Source: Utricularia gibba
Taxonomy: Eukaryota > Streptophyta > Magnoliopsida > Lamiales > Lentibulariaceae
NCBI GenBank assembly: GCA_002189035.1
Contig: NEEC01000016.1
Location: 1,488,001-1,552,000 of the forward strand
Direction: 5' to 3'
DNA length: 64,000 nucleotides
Below the pieces are notes generated by a model. That model was given only the letters and a program-made list of their open reading frames with translations. It made no database searches and had not been told where the DNA came from. Made by a program: the position numbers and the translations under genes. Positions 21,180 through 31,861 of the stretch are shown piece by piece (the first letter of the stretch is position 1; each line of letters opens with the position of its first letter).

Positions 21180-22929
21180 TCAAGCATGGTGGAGGGTACC
21201 TTAGTGATGGCGTGGCAGAGAGGTGATCAAGGTGTCCAGTTTGGACGACAATGTTGTCATATGGCGCTGCAGATCTTGAAGAGCCAGCAGGAGGGTGCGT
21301 TTGTCTGGAGATGTAGGGGCAGTCGCCAGGGGAATGTCAGAGGAGTCACCATATGGATCTACAATAGTGTGCGGCATCACGGTGGTCTTACTCTTTGTCC
21401 CGGCTTGGATGAAAATGGCACGGCCTCCAGCTTCCTTGAGATAACTGCACTGAAAGAGGTCAACCAGGTCAAGGTATCGAAAATGGGCCTCTACCTTGGG
21501 TGTGTTGGCGGTGAGATCCACATTAAGGTGCATCGCGATCTTAGTGATGAGGGATGCGAATGGAAGCACTCATTCGCTACGCGATGCCACACAATTCATG
21601 TGCGTGGCAATCCACCAGCCAAGGTTGATCGAGATCTTCTTCATCATGGCCCAGAGGAAGAACACTACCACCTTGGAGACCACACTGGTGCCTTGGCGAG
21701 TGGCAGAATAACATCCTCCGAGATACCTGTTCAAAACTAATAGTGCAGGGGCCCTCAAGTGATGGGCCTTGAGTTTGGAATTGGGAAAGGGTGGTTCACA
21801 CACAGACATGGAACCATAAGCACTATGAACGTCAAATGATAGGGGATAATCACAGCAAGCTTGCAAATATCGAGCAAAAGTGAGTTCATCCTCAGACACA
21901 AAACCAAGAGCAACATTAAAATCATTAACACAAAGCTCAAAGTCTTTTCCACCCAAACGAAAGGAAATGAGGGGTTCAGCAATAGGGTTCCCTTCCACAT
22001 CATTAAAAGCAAATGTAGCATAAAATTCAAAGACCAATTTTGGAAAAACAGGAAGATCAATCTCTGAAAAATGACGCCATTCAGGTGAAAACTCAAACAT
22101 GCGGTTAATATCATACGTCAAATTCAAATGAGCTAACGTTGGAGCATGCATACGGAAAGCAAACAAGATGCGGCGACTCGTTAAAGTGTTAAAAAGGTCT
22201 TGGGATTTCTTATTGGGAAACCTGGCAGTGTCGGAGTTGGGTCCAGGCATGAGACTCCAACAAACGGTTCCGCCAGAACTTTTTTTGCCCTCGTTGGCCT
22301 TTGCCACGCTGTCTGCTTATTTGGCTAGCGTTGATGGCCTGCTCCCCATCTTGAAACGTTAGTGGTGGTCCTTCGTTAGCGGCTCCCTGCATTTCTACAA
22401 TCCACAAATCCACTTTAGAATCAATATTATCATCCTCACCTTCCCTTTTCTCATGGGGTGAGCGTCTGTTTGCAGCAGTTGGTGGGCTAGACGCCTCTTC
22501 CATTTCGGTTTCTTCTTCTTCTTCCTCCAAGCCGTCCAGTCGGAAATCTTCGTCGGAGCTATCGGTATGCGTCTGGTTTGCAACTGGGTCTTGCTCTGGT
22601 GTCTCCTCTGCAATAGGTTCGGGTGTGGCTTCTCTCTCCGGGTTGCCAGCGGGCATTTCCTGGTTTGTCGAAGACTCCTCATTTGTCCATGGAAGATACA
22701 AAACAGGAGGGATTTCGGCTAAAGGGACTGGGGAAAACAATGGAGAAATCTCCCAGGGTGAAGTTTCTGGTGGAGGCACAGACTGGTGTTTGTGAGGTCT
22801 GGGTGAGGGTGAAGCAGAATGCTGTCGGTTCCTCCGTGATGGACCTTCAGTGATGGCCTTGTGTTGCCTAGCTGTGCGGGGTTTCCTAACAGGAGTACGA
22901 AGAGATGAAGCAGAGGATGTTCCCTTCAT
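21180..22929 (-). pseudogene. Athila-type additional ORF of element G
   Basis: Starts at 22929 with MKGTSSASSLR. An N-terminal Pro/Ser- and Glu-rich region (with an EEEEEE-type acidic run) is followed, after a frameshift near 22290, by a conserved block (GKDFELCVNDFNVALGF, HHLRAPALLVLNRYLGG). An in-frame TGA (about 21570) then precedes SLITKIAMHLNVDL. Position after integrase and these motifs fit the ORF typical of Athila elements (ATHILA ORF-1/env-like class). The role is not established and this copy is interrupted. Confidence 0.6.
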
Positions 22930-23258
22930 GGTTGTTGGTTACGATGGGTCGTAAGGGTAAACTGGAAATTGGTAGAAGTGGGGAATGTTTTACTTAAAGG
23001 TGGGGAAAGTGATAAAAGTAGTGGAATGGGGAAATGGGTAGTTATGGTGAGAGAAGGGTTCCAAGAGGGATAATCATGGGGGGAAAGGAAAGCAATATTT
23101 TAACATCTCTCAGTAATGATGTGTGGGATAGTGTGTAATCCCAACAGAATCCGTGGGAACCTGCAATGTCAGATAATAGTAAAAGAGGAAAGAGAAAATT
23201 AACTCACGGGTTGCCTCCCGTGCAGCGCCAATTTAAAGTCGTTGGCCGACTTGGGACT
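22930..23258. other. Spacer between element G integrase and 3' ORF
   Basis: Short non-coding stretch; nothing recognisable. Confidence 0.4.
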
Positions 23259-24220
23259 CTACTGATGATCCTCGATTAAGAGCAAACAACATGCTGTTTG
23301 CGGCTGAAAGTTCTCATAATACGGTTTCAACCTATGGCCTTTAACCTTGAAACATTTCCTTGTCTCATAAGAACGGATCACAATAGCACCATAAGGGAAA
23401 ACATGTGAAACTTCATAAGGTCCTTGCCATTTAGATCTCAATTTCATAGGAAAAAATTTCAGAGTGGTATTGTATAAAAGAACTTTCTGACCGACTCGAA
23501 ATTTCTTTTCATGCAACTTACTATCATGGAAGTGCTTTACCTTCTCTTTGTAGATCAAGTGATTGGCATAGGCATTCAAGCGGATTTCCTCTAGTTCATT
23601 CATGTCAAGTAGTCTCTTTTCTCCTGCTTGATCACTAATCATGTTGCATGCTTTAACGTCCCAGTACGCCTTGTGATGAATCTGCACTGGAAGGTGGCAA
23701 GACTTTCCATAGATCATGCGAAAAGGAGACATTCCAATGGGATTTTTGTAAGTTGTGCGGTAGGCCCACAACGCATCATTCAGCCTGAGACTCTAGTCTC
23801 TTCTGGTTGGATTCACTATTCGTTCCAGGATGCGCTTGATCTCCCGATTTGAGTTTTCAGCCTGCACATTAGTATGAGGATGCCTAGCTGTAGAAAGACG
23901 ATGATGAACTCCAAATTTTGTTAGCATAGCCCTTATGACATGGTTCATGAAGTGGGTACCTCTATCGGAAATGAGAATCTTAGGATAACCAAACCTAGGG
24001 AAAATGTGAGAAGTTAAGAAAAGGCTTACAGTCCTTGCGTCATCTTTCTCACATGCCATGGCCTCGACCCACGTAGAAACGTAATCAACAGCAAGGAGGA
24101 TAAATACCTCAAGCATCAAAAAATTCGCACATCACGATGGGCTGAAGTGGCATTTGGTCTCTAAAACCTATGCCTCCGCCTCTTTGGCAATTAGGGCATA
24201 CTTTGCAATGAAGGTATGCA
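23259..24220 (-). pseudogene. Element G integrase core and C-terminus
   Basis: The minus strand reads AVDYVSTWVEAMACEKDD, ISDRGTHFMN and a region with AENSNREIKRIL. All three catalytic acidic residues (D, D, E) are present, unlike element F. A stop at about 23790 separates the C-terminal part (YGKSCHLPVQIHHKAYWD, LRSKWQGPYEVSHVFPYGA), which ends at 23259. A second break lies near 24119. Confidence 0.75.
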
Positions 24221-24222
24221 TC

Positions 24223-25000
24223 TCAGAAAAGAGTGGGCCAATAGAAGCCAACTTCCAAGACCTTGTTAGCTGTGATCTTGGGACCAAAATGACCCCCACA
24301 AGGTAGTTCATGACAATGAGTAAGGATTGAATTCACTTCACCTTGGGGAATGCACCGGCGAAGGATTTGATTAGGCCCAATCTTCCACAAGTATGGGTCG
24401 TCCCAAATGTAGTGCATACTGTCACTCCGCAACTTCTCCTTTTGATGAGGCTGGAAGTCCTCTGGAAAATGTCCTATTACAAGAAAATTCATAATGTCCG
24501 CGTACCAGGGACTTCCATCATGGATCACGAATAAGTGCTCATTAGGGAAATTGTCATCAATGGGGCTGGATGCTTCTCCGGAGGTGATGCGGCTGAGATG
24601 ATCCACTACCAAATTCTCGCATCCTTTCTTATCTCGGATTTCAATGTCAAATTCCTGGAGCAATAGGATCCATTTGATAAGACAAGGTTTCGAATCCTTT
24701 TTGTTGAGGAGGTACCTCAACGCTGTATGATCGGAGTAAACAATGATCTTGGCTCCAAGCAGGTAGGGTCAGAATTTTTCCAGTGTGAAAATGATGGCTA
24801 AAAGCTCTTTCTCTGTTGTCGTATAATTCCGCTGTGCATCATCTAGACATTTTGAGGCGTAATGGATCACATGTGATGCCTTCTCCAATTTCTGTCCAAG
24901 GACCGCTCTTAATGCTACATTGCTAGCGTCACACATGAGCTCAAAAGGCAAAATCCAGTTAGTATTAGCATAAATGTGCTCTCTTGTACCCAGTGATGAG
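24223..25000 (-). pseudogene. Element G RNase H and integrase zinc region
   Basis: The minus strand reads ANTNWILPFELMCDASNVAL, YTTTEKELLAIIFTLEKF and [10 protein letters not shown], then [10 protein letters not shown] and the HHCC start ([11 protein letters not shown]). The RNase H start is replaced by copia sequence at its N-terminal edge. Confidence 0.7.
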
Positions 25001-25640
25001 AAACTCCACTCCATTTGTTTTAAGTTGAATACTCTATAAGCCTTACTCATCTTATTGTATCCTAGGAAAATTCCTTGTTCAAATCGCTTACCCCACTTGG
25101 ATCTCTTCTCCTTTGGAATATAGATGTAGCAGAGTGAGCTGAATACTTTTACATGCTCTTAAGTTTGGAGTTTTATCATGCTAGAGTTTTTAGAGAGTTT
25201 TATGACTAAATATGCAATAGTATTCATGGCTTTGCCCAAGAATTCCACAATTAAACCTTTTTGATAGAATAGGCATCTGGCCATATTTACTATAGTTCTA
25301 TTATTTCCTTCACAAATGACATTTTGTTCACGTGTGTAAGGGGTCGTGAATTGATGAGTAATAATATTTATCTCATAGATGTTTCTTTTAGTCGGTAATC
25401 GGTTAACTAAGTACACAATAGTGTTCAATGGATTTTTACTCGTCGCCATTATCAAATTATAGAATCGAGATGTTGCAATTACTTTGAGCTTTGGCAAGGG
25501 CTTTGAATACTTTGAAGTTGGGGACACTTCTGACTTAGGCTTCAAGAGGTATAACCAGGTAAACATTGAATATTAATCAACAAACATGACATACTATTTT
25601 TTGCCAGTTTGGGTAGGTGTGAACATCCGATCACAAACAT
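25001..25640 (-). pseudogene. Ty1/copia integrase fragment, internally rearranged
   Basis: The minus strand reads MFTWLYLLKPKSEV, then a displaced NTIVYLVNRLPTKRN, then HQFTTPYTREQN, NRTIVNMARCLFYQKG, a second NTIAYLVIKLS, IPKEKRSKWGKR and GIFLGYNKMSKAYRVFN. These are copia integrase core and C-terminal motifs, with one motif present twice. The fragment passes directly into gypsy RNase H of element G near 25000. It also truncates the left edge of GRP unit 2. Confidence 0.65.
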
Positions 25641-25649
25641 CAATGGTAA

Positions 25650-25973
25650 CAACTTTCAATGGTTGTTAGTGGCGATGATACTTGGAGCCCACACACTCTT
25701 AATGCACTGCATCCAATGACCAAGAAAAAGACCTTAGTTGTCGTCAATAATTTCGATCAAAAATCAACCAATTTCCAAAGAGATAGATACGCACCTCGCC
25801 AGATATTGCATTTTTTTAACCTATGGTTTCATGACGCCATAAAATATTAAGTCAATGTCCCTAACAGTGGTTTATATGTTCAATGATTGAGGTTTTATGA
25901 TAATGATTTAGTTTGGGTTCACATCTATAAATGATAAACCTTACCAACTCAGCCCGAGCTTAGGTTTCCAATA
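25650..25973 (+). promoter_or_regulatory. Upstream region of GRP-A2
   Basis: Homologous to 55290-55607 before GRP-A3. It keeps one TTAGTGGCGATGATA motif and the GAGCCCACAC site; the further upstream repeats seen in units 1 and 3 are cut off by the copia fragment. TATA box CTATAAATG is at 25925-25933, 41 bp before the ATG. Confidence 0.55.
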
Positions 25974-26519
25974 ATGGCTGCTTCAAAACTGGTTCTCTCT
26001 GCTTTGATTTTCTTGCTGCTTGTCCTCCTCGCGTCTGCCGGGGGAAGCACGAGCACCGCCGACACATGTAATCGACTGTTTTCTGATTTGTTTTTCGTAA
26101 ATGCGCGGAGATGATGTCTGTCTTATCTTGTTTTGTTTCACTCAGCTGCCGAAGCTGGGGAGCCCGGGCGGCAGCTGTAGTGGTGGCCGCGGTGGCGGTC
26201 CTGGGGGCGGTGCTGGTGGCTCATGCAGGCCGCGTAGGTGGGGGTGGAGGTGGTCCCCGCGGCGGAGGAGGTGGAGGTGGCTGCGGCGGCGGAAGAGGTG
26301 GTGGCGGTCGTAACGGTGGCGGCGGGGGAGGCCCTGGCGGAGGAGGCGGAGGTGGGGGTGGCGGCGGGGGGGGGAGGTGGTGGGGCGGCGGAGGTGGTGG
26401 GGCGGGGGAGGAGGTGGCGGTGGCGATTACTGCGACTGCTGTGGCCGAAGAGGGTGTGGTTGCTGTAATGCGGTGGTGACTGAGACAGAAGTGGAAGCAG
26501 AGACTGAGCCGGTGAACTG
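25974..26519 (+). pseudogene. GRP-A2: glycine-rich protein pseudogene
   Basis: Exon 1 (25974-26067) has the same signal peptide as GRP-A3, and the intron (26068-26145, 78 bp, GT-AG) is intact. In exon 2 a 32-bp deletion just after GAAGCTGGGG removes the DEVDHLDGSA segment and shifts the frame, giving a TAG at 26178-26180. The predicted product is only about 43 residues. The rest of the glycine repeat and the Cys-rich tail are still present out of frame to 26519. The deletion ends lie in GCTGGG direct repeats. Confidence 0.75.
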
Positions 26520-27467
26520 AACACGCCAACCTAACCGCACGTATCTAATCTATCAATCTATCCATCCGTCTCCTTGTCCCCAGAATAAAAAAACCAACCG
26601 GCGTCGGTGTTCACTCTAATCTGCCACTGCTGTGCTTCTTCTTGTTCCGGACACTCCACCCTCCTCTGCAATCTCACACATAATATGATAACACAGATAC
26701 CTCATCATAACCGTGAAAAATCACCATTAACTCCTGACATTGAAGCTCTGATTAACAATAATAGGGTACATTTATTTCTTTTTGGAGCTTATGCTATGCC
26801 CGAACACAGCTGGACAGCACTCGGACAATAAAACCCCCCGCATCTAGAAGAAAGGAAAGACTTCATTCTCATGGATAATTTCTAATAAATGCTTTAATCA
26901 AGAGATAGTATCACGTGAAAGTAAAGGGCGTGGGGACAATGTCAAGACAGTGACGCCACACTCAATGCATATGGAAGGATTGCAAAAACATGTTACTCCT
27001 ACAAACGAATTTTGGTTTCCCAGACGCACTTTCATATGCATAATAGAAGTGTGAATGCCCAATAAAGCCTCCCCGATAAGTTTAAAAAAGGGTTGAGGGA
27101 GTGTGTTTGTTTATCAGGATGAAATGAAGGTTACCAAGTAGTAAGAAGTAATTTCACACGCGCCATATTATAATGTAAATACTATGATACCATATTAAAA
27201 TTAAAGATTTGACAGATCGGATAAAGACACATAAAACTAACTCATGTATACAATAAACATGAATCACATTATAAAATATTAAACTTAATTGATTACTAAT
27301 AATCTACATTCTCTTATATATTTTGATTATTTAACTTTCATTTCTGGATATAAGATTATTTTTTCTAATAATAGTTCCGTGATTCTCCCATATGCATCTC
27401 AAATGATTGAGATTTTGTCTTGGATAAAACATGTGTTGGTTGGGATTTCCTTATCCTATCTATTATT
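26520..27467. other. Spacer between GRP-A2 and GRP-B2, no gene
   Basis: GRP-A 3' flank (to about 27190) followed by an AT-rich stretch, homologous to 56184-57060 plus 61502-61901 in unit 3 and, inverted, to 9532-10730 in unit 1. Confidence 0.6.
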
Positions 27468-27749
27468 GAGATTTCTGAAGAGTGTGTGGTCCTAATTAGC
27501 TCGGCGGCCTCTGTCCTGTTTACACTATGTAAGAACAAGCAAAAAGGGGGGATGAATCTCTAAAAAATGTGTTCTTGATGTCATTTCTAGACTCTCATTC
27601 CATCGAAATCTACGGAAAATTACATAAAACTCAATATTGATTCCATGGTGGAGTATTGGTTGTATACGCAGCATCGAAATACCAAATTCATTCATGGTTA
27701 GCAATTATTGAGAGGCGTTCATACTTTTCAATTAGGTTCCATGAGTATT
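27468..27749 (+). repeat. Single, diverged copy of the 295-bp GRP-B upstream unit
   Basis: Starts GAGATTTCTGAAGAG and ends before GACAGCAATATCTGG; about 282 bp with small deletions. It is the one-copy state of the tandem repeat. Confidence 0.7.
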
Positions 27750-27854
27750 GAGACAGCAATATCTGGATTTTAATGCTATATTATTTATTTTTATTGGAGT
27801 GATGGATGGCATCTACCCATTTGCGCTTTTGATTATTGATTTCAAGTTCTTGTT

Positions 27855-27864
27855 CTATAAATAG
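27855..27864 (+). promoter_or_regulatory. TATA box of GRP-B2
   Basis: CTATAAATAG followed by CGAAGAGGCATT, 44 bp before the ATG at 27908. Confidence 0.7.
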
Positions 27865-27907
27865 CGAAGAGGCATTTGTGAGTGAGTGTGAGCTCCGGGA
27901 TCTGAGA

Positions 27908-28482
27908 ATGGCTTCTGCCAGATTACTTCTCTTTGTCGGGCTCTTCTTGCTCATCGCTCTCCTCGCTTCCTCTGAGGTTGCTGCTGTAAGAAACTTGTCA
28001 GAAGCCTCCAGCTCCAACACACTCGATGCATGTAATGAAACGAAAAGAGCTTTCTATTTGGTGTATGAACTCATTATCTTACTAATGACTCATATATTGG
28101 TTTCGTTGGCTTTTTTCTTTTTCACTCAGCCAAACCTGGTGACGAGGTCCACAGCCGTGGCGCAGTAGAGGGGTCTGAGCAGCGTCGGTTTGGTTTTCCT
28201 CGCCGCCCAGGAGGCGGTGGAGGAGGTGGTGGTGGTGGGGTGGCGGTGGTGGCGGCGGTGGTGGCGGTGGCGGTGGAGGTGGAGGTGGAGGCGGTGGAGG
28301 TGGAGGCGGTGGAGGTGGAGGTGGTGGCCGTCGCGGCCCTCTTCTTAAATCGGCGGAGGAGTCCAAGAATTGACGAGGCTTCCAAGCCACCTTATGTTTC
28401 TAATCTCTGTCCGAATAAAGACACAACTGTGCATGATTCTGTATTGAACCCATTGCTTCCCTTCCTTGTGCTGTCGGTGTGA
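27908..28482 (+). pseudogene. GRP-B2: secreted GRP with frameshifted repeat
   Basis: Exon 1 is 27908-28031, intron 28032-28129 (98 bp, GT-AG), exon 2 is 28130-28482; 158 residues if translated. It has a signal peptide, then LDASKPGDEVHSRGAVEG, FGFPRRP and ten glycines. The frame then slips at GGTGGTGGGGTGGCGG (about 28235) into Val/Ala/Glu repeats and bypasses the family stop (the LLKSAEESKN reading) to end at 28482. The slip site resembles, but is not the same position as, that in GRP-B1. Confidence 0.55.
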
Positions 28483-28940
28483 TGCTGCTGTATCTTCAAT
28501 CCACACTTAATACTCCTTTTCCAAATAATTGGACGAAAATTCACGTATTATTTTCAGATATACATACAAATTCAAATGTACCTTTAGCAAATCATTTTTA
28601 AAAATAAAAATAAAAATGCAAGAAATTTATTTGCCACTTATCTTCAATTATGTCCACTCATACTTAATTCAGTTATTCTCTTTTTCTGATTTTTGTCACT
28701 CACTATTTATAATAGATATGATTTTAATAAATAATTTGTATTTTATGCACGAATATATGTAAATTTCAAGAAATGGGTGGGGAATCATTATTCTAAACGA
28801 TCCATCCAGCCCACGATAATGGGCCCATGAATTATTGATAAAAGATAATATCTCTTTATTTTAAGGAAAAAAAATAATAAAAGAATAATCATAGAAATGG
28901 AAAAACATTATCTTCTCGCGACCGTCTTTGAAATGGCTTG
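28483..28940. other. 3' flank of GRP-B2, no gene
   Basis: The first 230 bp match the GRP-B1 flank. The remainder is AT-rich with nothing supported. Confidence 0.5.
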
Positions 28941-28944
28941 ATGA

Positions 28945-29040
28945 CCTTTTATAAATGAGGAAGAAGGGGCCTTTCTGCAAGCCCTAGAGTTTATAGAAGT
29001 AATGGCCTCTTCTTCCAATACCCTTATGGGAGAGAATTAT
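28945..29040 (+). pseudogene. Promoter and first codons of a truncated GRP-C-like gene
   Basis: TTTATAAATG (about 28948) precedes ATG at 29002, which reads MASSSNTLM and then runs into GAGAGAATTATATAAATAG and a stop. GRP-C starts MASSSS. The flank from GAGAGAATTA on (29030-29300) matches 50818-51100, where the GRP-C-like body lies on the opposite strand. I infer a truncated GRP-C relative; the match is only a few codons. Confidence 0.35.
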
Positions 29041-29299
29041 ATAAATAGTGTTAAATAAGTAATCATATTAGAAAACTACATCATTTTTCCAAACTATTAT
29101 ATAACTAATGTTATTTTTATTTAAAAAATATCAATATTATTATTTTAACCCCAAAAACTTTTCTACAATTAGGTTAATTACCATAACTATCTTCAAATCA
29201 CAAAGAAAAACTACTAATGATTTTTATTGTTTCATGCATAGAACCCTAAATGCAGGATTTTGGGTAGGAAAATGCATTAAGCCAGTATTGATTATTTCC

Positions 29300-29400
29300 A
29301 GTCAGTTTTGATTGGCTCTTCCATCACGACTAATTGTAGGGAGGAGAGCTACATCCACCCAATCAGACTAATGTAATTACAGTTTCATATTTTGGGGACA
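29300..29400. mobile_element. Isolated Mutator-like terminal repeat
   Basis: TTGGCTCTTCCATCACGAC and GGAGAGCTACATCCACCCAA match the terminal inverted repeat of the Mutator-like element at 51106-54079. Its outer flank matches that element's left flank, so this is a paralogous site where only one terminal repeat remains obvious. Confidence 0.55.
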
Positions 29401-30070
29401 ACCCTCTATCATAATACTCATGTTTCGAAAGAATGATGCATTATATATTCATTTACTCGATAGCACCTAGAATATTTTGGACGTTAATTATGATTTTAAG
29501 AAGCGTTCGAAAAATATTTATGTTTAGTTATTTTATAAAAAATATATATTTCAAATAAATTGTTATATATATATCAATTATATCATTAATAGAGATATGA
29601 TAAAATATTTTAGGATTAAACATAATGTGCTGAAATTATTTAATATAATAATTATAAATAATATTTACGTATTTTTTACTAAATGATTTAATATTAAAAT
29701 ATATGGAATTATTATCAAATATTTATATTACTATTTATTTTATGTTTTTAGATTTAATAACATTATATGTCAAATTTTATTACAATGTTTTTCAATAGTA
29801 TAAAATTTAAATCATATAATATATTATTCATTATTGTTTCTTATCATTTTAATAAAATAATGAATATACATACAGTTATATATATATATATATATAATAT
29901 CGTACATAAAAAAAGTAAAATCAATAGTGTATTTCGTTTTTTTATATTTATTTATAAAATCAATATTAATAAATGTGTATTTTGAAGAGGGTTTTGAGAG
30001 GATTTATATTTTTCAAATTAAATTGGAGAAACATGGTTATTTTTCAAATGGACCCCCAATAGACACTCGC
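29401..30070. other. AT-rich region with TA microsatellite
   Basis: No gene. A (TA)n run lies at about 29877-29898. The part 29805-30060 is homologous to 54088-54270, the right flank of the Mutator-like element, confirming that this locus is a paralogue of 50.8-54.3k. Confidence 0.5.
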
Positions 30071-30130
30071 ACTGCATGCTTTATTCGTTGAAAGGGAGAA
30101 CAACAATTATAAACGCAGCTTCTTCATTCA

Positions 30131-30507
30131 TCAGTTCCTGGGCTCGCCCGCGGCCGCCGCTACCGGTGGGCGGGGAGGACAACGGCACTGGGGGACTTTG
30201 CAGTTGCACAGATAAATATCAGATCCCTCCACCACGCCCGCCTTCATCCATTCTCCCAGCTCCGCTGAGGTAAATAACAAAACACAGATCAGTAACCAAA
30301 ACAAAGAAGTTTTCCAGTCCGCATTCCAGTTCTGTTTTAAATTATAAGCCGAACAGTCGCAGAAAACATCGTGTGGCCTGGATTTCATGAATCGAGCGAG
30401 TTGGAGGTGGTTCCCTCCGCCGGCTGCCTAGCAGCAGAAACCTCAGAGAAAATGAGGAAAGCCACTACCAGGAAGAAAACAAGCACTCTGGAAGAAGAAG
30501 AAGCCAT
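30131..30507 (-). CDS. GRP-C: small secreted Cys/Pro-containing protein with an unusual intron donor
   Basis: By analogy with GRP-B, exon 1 is 30507-30387 and exon 2 is 30264-30131 (84 residues in all). Exon 1 encodes a signal peptide (MASSSSRVLVFFLVVAFLIF) and RQPAEGTTSNSLDS; exon 2 encodes SELGEWMKAGVVEG, a short CNCKVPQCRC cluster and ends AAGEPRN. Frame, exon length and the CTCAG acceptor match the family, but the donor reads CAT-GA where the relatives have CAT-GT. Without splicing the frame ends at SLDS-stop (40 residues). It may use a rare GA-AG intron or be a recently lost gene. Confidence 0.5.
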
Positions 30508-30553
30508 GTTTGAGAATGGTTTGAGCTTGCCCTCATTCAGGAATGCTTCTCGT

Positions 30554-30563
30554 CTATTTATAG
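30554..30563 (-). promoter_or_regulatory. TATA box of GRP-C
   Basis: CTATAAATAG on the minus strand, about 47 bp upstream of the ATG; same box and spacing as the GRP-B genes. Confidence 0.65.
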
Positions 30564-31691
30564 AAAGGAAATTGGAGCAATCGCACCCACGTCACAGCTG
30601 TCTTCAAAATTGGTTAGCGTGAAGATAAATTTTAAAAAATAAATATTATTTATCGATTTTATTATTCTAGTTTCTAAACCACGATAATTATTTATTAATT
30701 CAGGATAATTTCATGATATCGCTATCTCCTGGGAATAATCACGTATCCAAATTTTTAAAACCTGCATTCGATTTTTTTTTATTAAAAAATATTTTTTTAA
30801 AAAAATTGAGATAAACAAGAGTTCAATTATTCGACTGACTATGTAGCGGGCCCCATCGCTTGGTTGTCGTTCAGCCTCTCAGCCAACCGGAGACTATTCT
30901 AAATTTCCAAAATATGTATTTTTTTCACATGTTTAAAGAGCAAAAAAAAAAAAAAAGAAAGAGAAAAATTGATTGGGTGTCTATTCTAAATTTTATACAA
31001 CTAATTTGAAAAAAAATAAAAAGTACATCTAATAAAAAAGGAATTACATTACTAAACATTTTGAAAAAAAAAAATAAGCATTCTTTTTAAAAAATTATCA
31101 ATAAATGTATAGATATTTCGAAGGTATTTAATAAAATATTATACTTAATAATATATTTGAATTATTTATTTTTTAATAAATGTATGCCATGTAATTAAGA
31201 TTGAAATTTTATTTGGTGCATCATTTATAATAATATTATATTTGATGTGTATGTTTATAATACATAATCTATAGTAATTACTATAAAATTAATTTTATCT
31301 TTCACGTCTTCATTCACTTTGAAGTGCCTAGTTCAGATTATTTATAATTAATTAAAAAAACACATAAATAATATATTTATTTATTAATATGATAATGTTG
31401 AAATATTTATATGATATCAAAATACTCTCTTAAATAGAAAATGATTCTTTATATTATACCGTATTTTTCTCGTCATCAATCTTTTAATTTGGAATTTTAT
31501 TTTTATTTTTATTTTTTTGAGGAGGTGTTAATTTGGGACGGTTACTTGGATTCGAATGATGCATTCCTAGCTTCAATCATGTTGCGATGAAAGTAGACAC
31601 CTCAGGCTCAGCCATCAACATACATATCCTTTACAAGAAATTTTACATATAAAATAAAGACAAAGGGTGGGTACATTGAACGGCGGCCGTC
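30564..31691. other. AT-rich intergenic region upstream of GRP-C
   Basis: No gene seen. 30757-31215 is one arm of a long inverted repeat with 63531-64000. The region ends at the left edge of copia element C. Confidence 0.55.
30757..31215 (+). repeat. Left arm of an inverted repeat with 63531-64000
   Basis: Includes GCGGGCCCCATCGCTTGG and AAATTTCCAAAATATGTATT, which appear reverse-complemented at the right end of the window. Identity is clear but imperfect. It represents a duplicated GRP-C upstream region. Confidence 0.7.
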
Positions 31692-31696
31692 AATTC

Positions 31697-31861
31697 TGTT
31701 GAGATTATCAAAAGTATATGAATAAGAATAATTGTATGAATATGAAGAGGACTATTGACAGCAAAAGAACTTGATTTTCACTATTTGATATGTATTTATA
31801 CAATTGTTTACTTTTGACCTAACTACTGTAATTACAACAATACCCTTACTATAATCCAACA
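31697..31861 (-). repeat. 3' LTR of copia element C
   Basis: 165 bp, nearly identical to 50366-50531. The plus strand runs from TGTTGAGATTATC to ATAATCCAACA. Confidence 0.8.

Larger units (their letters stand above)
19640..25030 (-). mobile_element. Element G: Athila-like Ty3/gypsy element, 5' truncated
   Basis: The order on the minus strand is RNase H (25000), integrase (24720-23259), a long additional ORF region (22929-21180), a purine-rich tract (GTGTGGGGGAGGAG at about 21145-21160), then a 3' LTR (19640-21143). The LTR terminus interrupts element F RT, so G probably inserted into F. The 5' half of G (gag to RT and 5' LTR) is missing; at about 25000 the sequence switches to a copia fragment. 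Confidence 0.7.

Noticed and set aside
29767-29985. ORF rich in Ile/Tyr/Lys over the TA microsatellite
   Set aside because: AT-rich sequence without codon bias or recognisable motif; includes a simple TA run.
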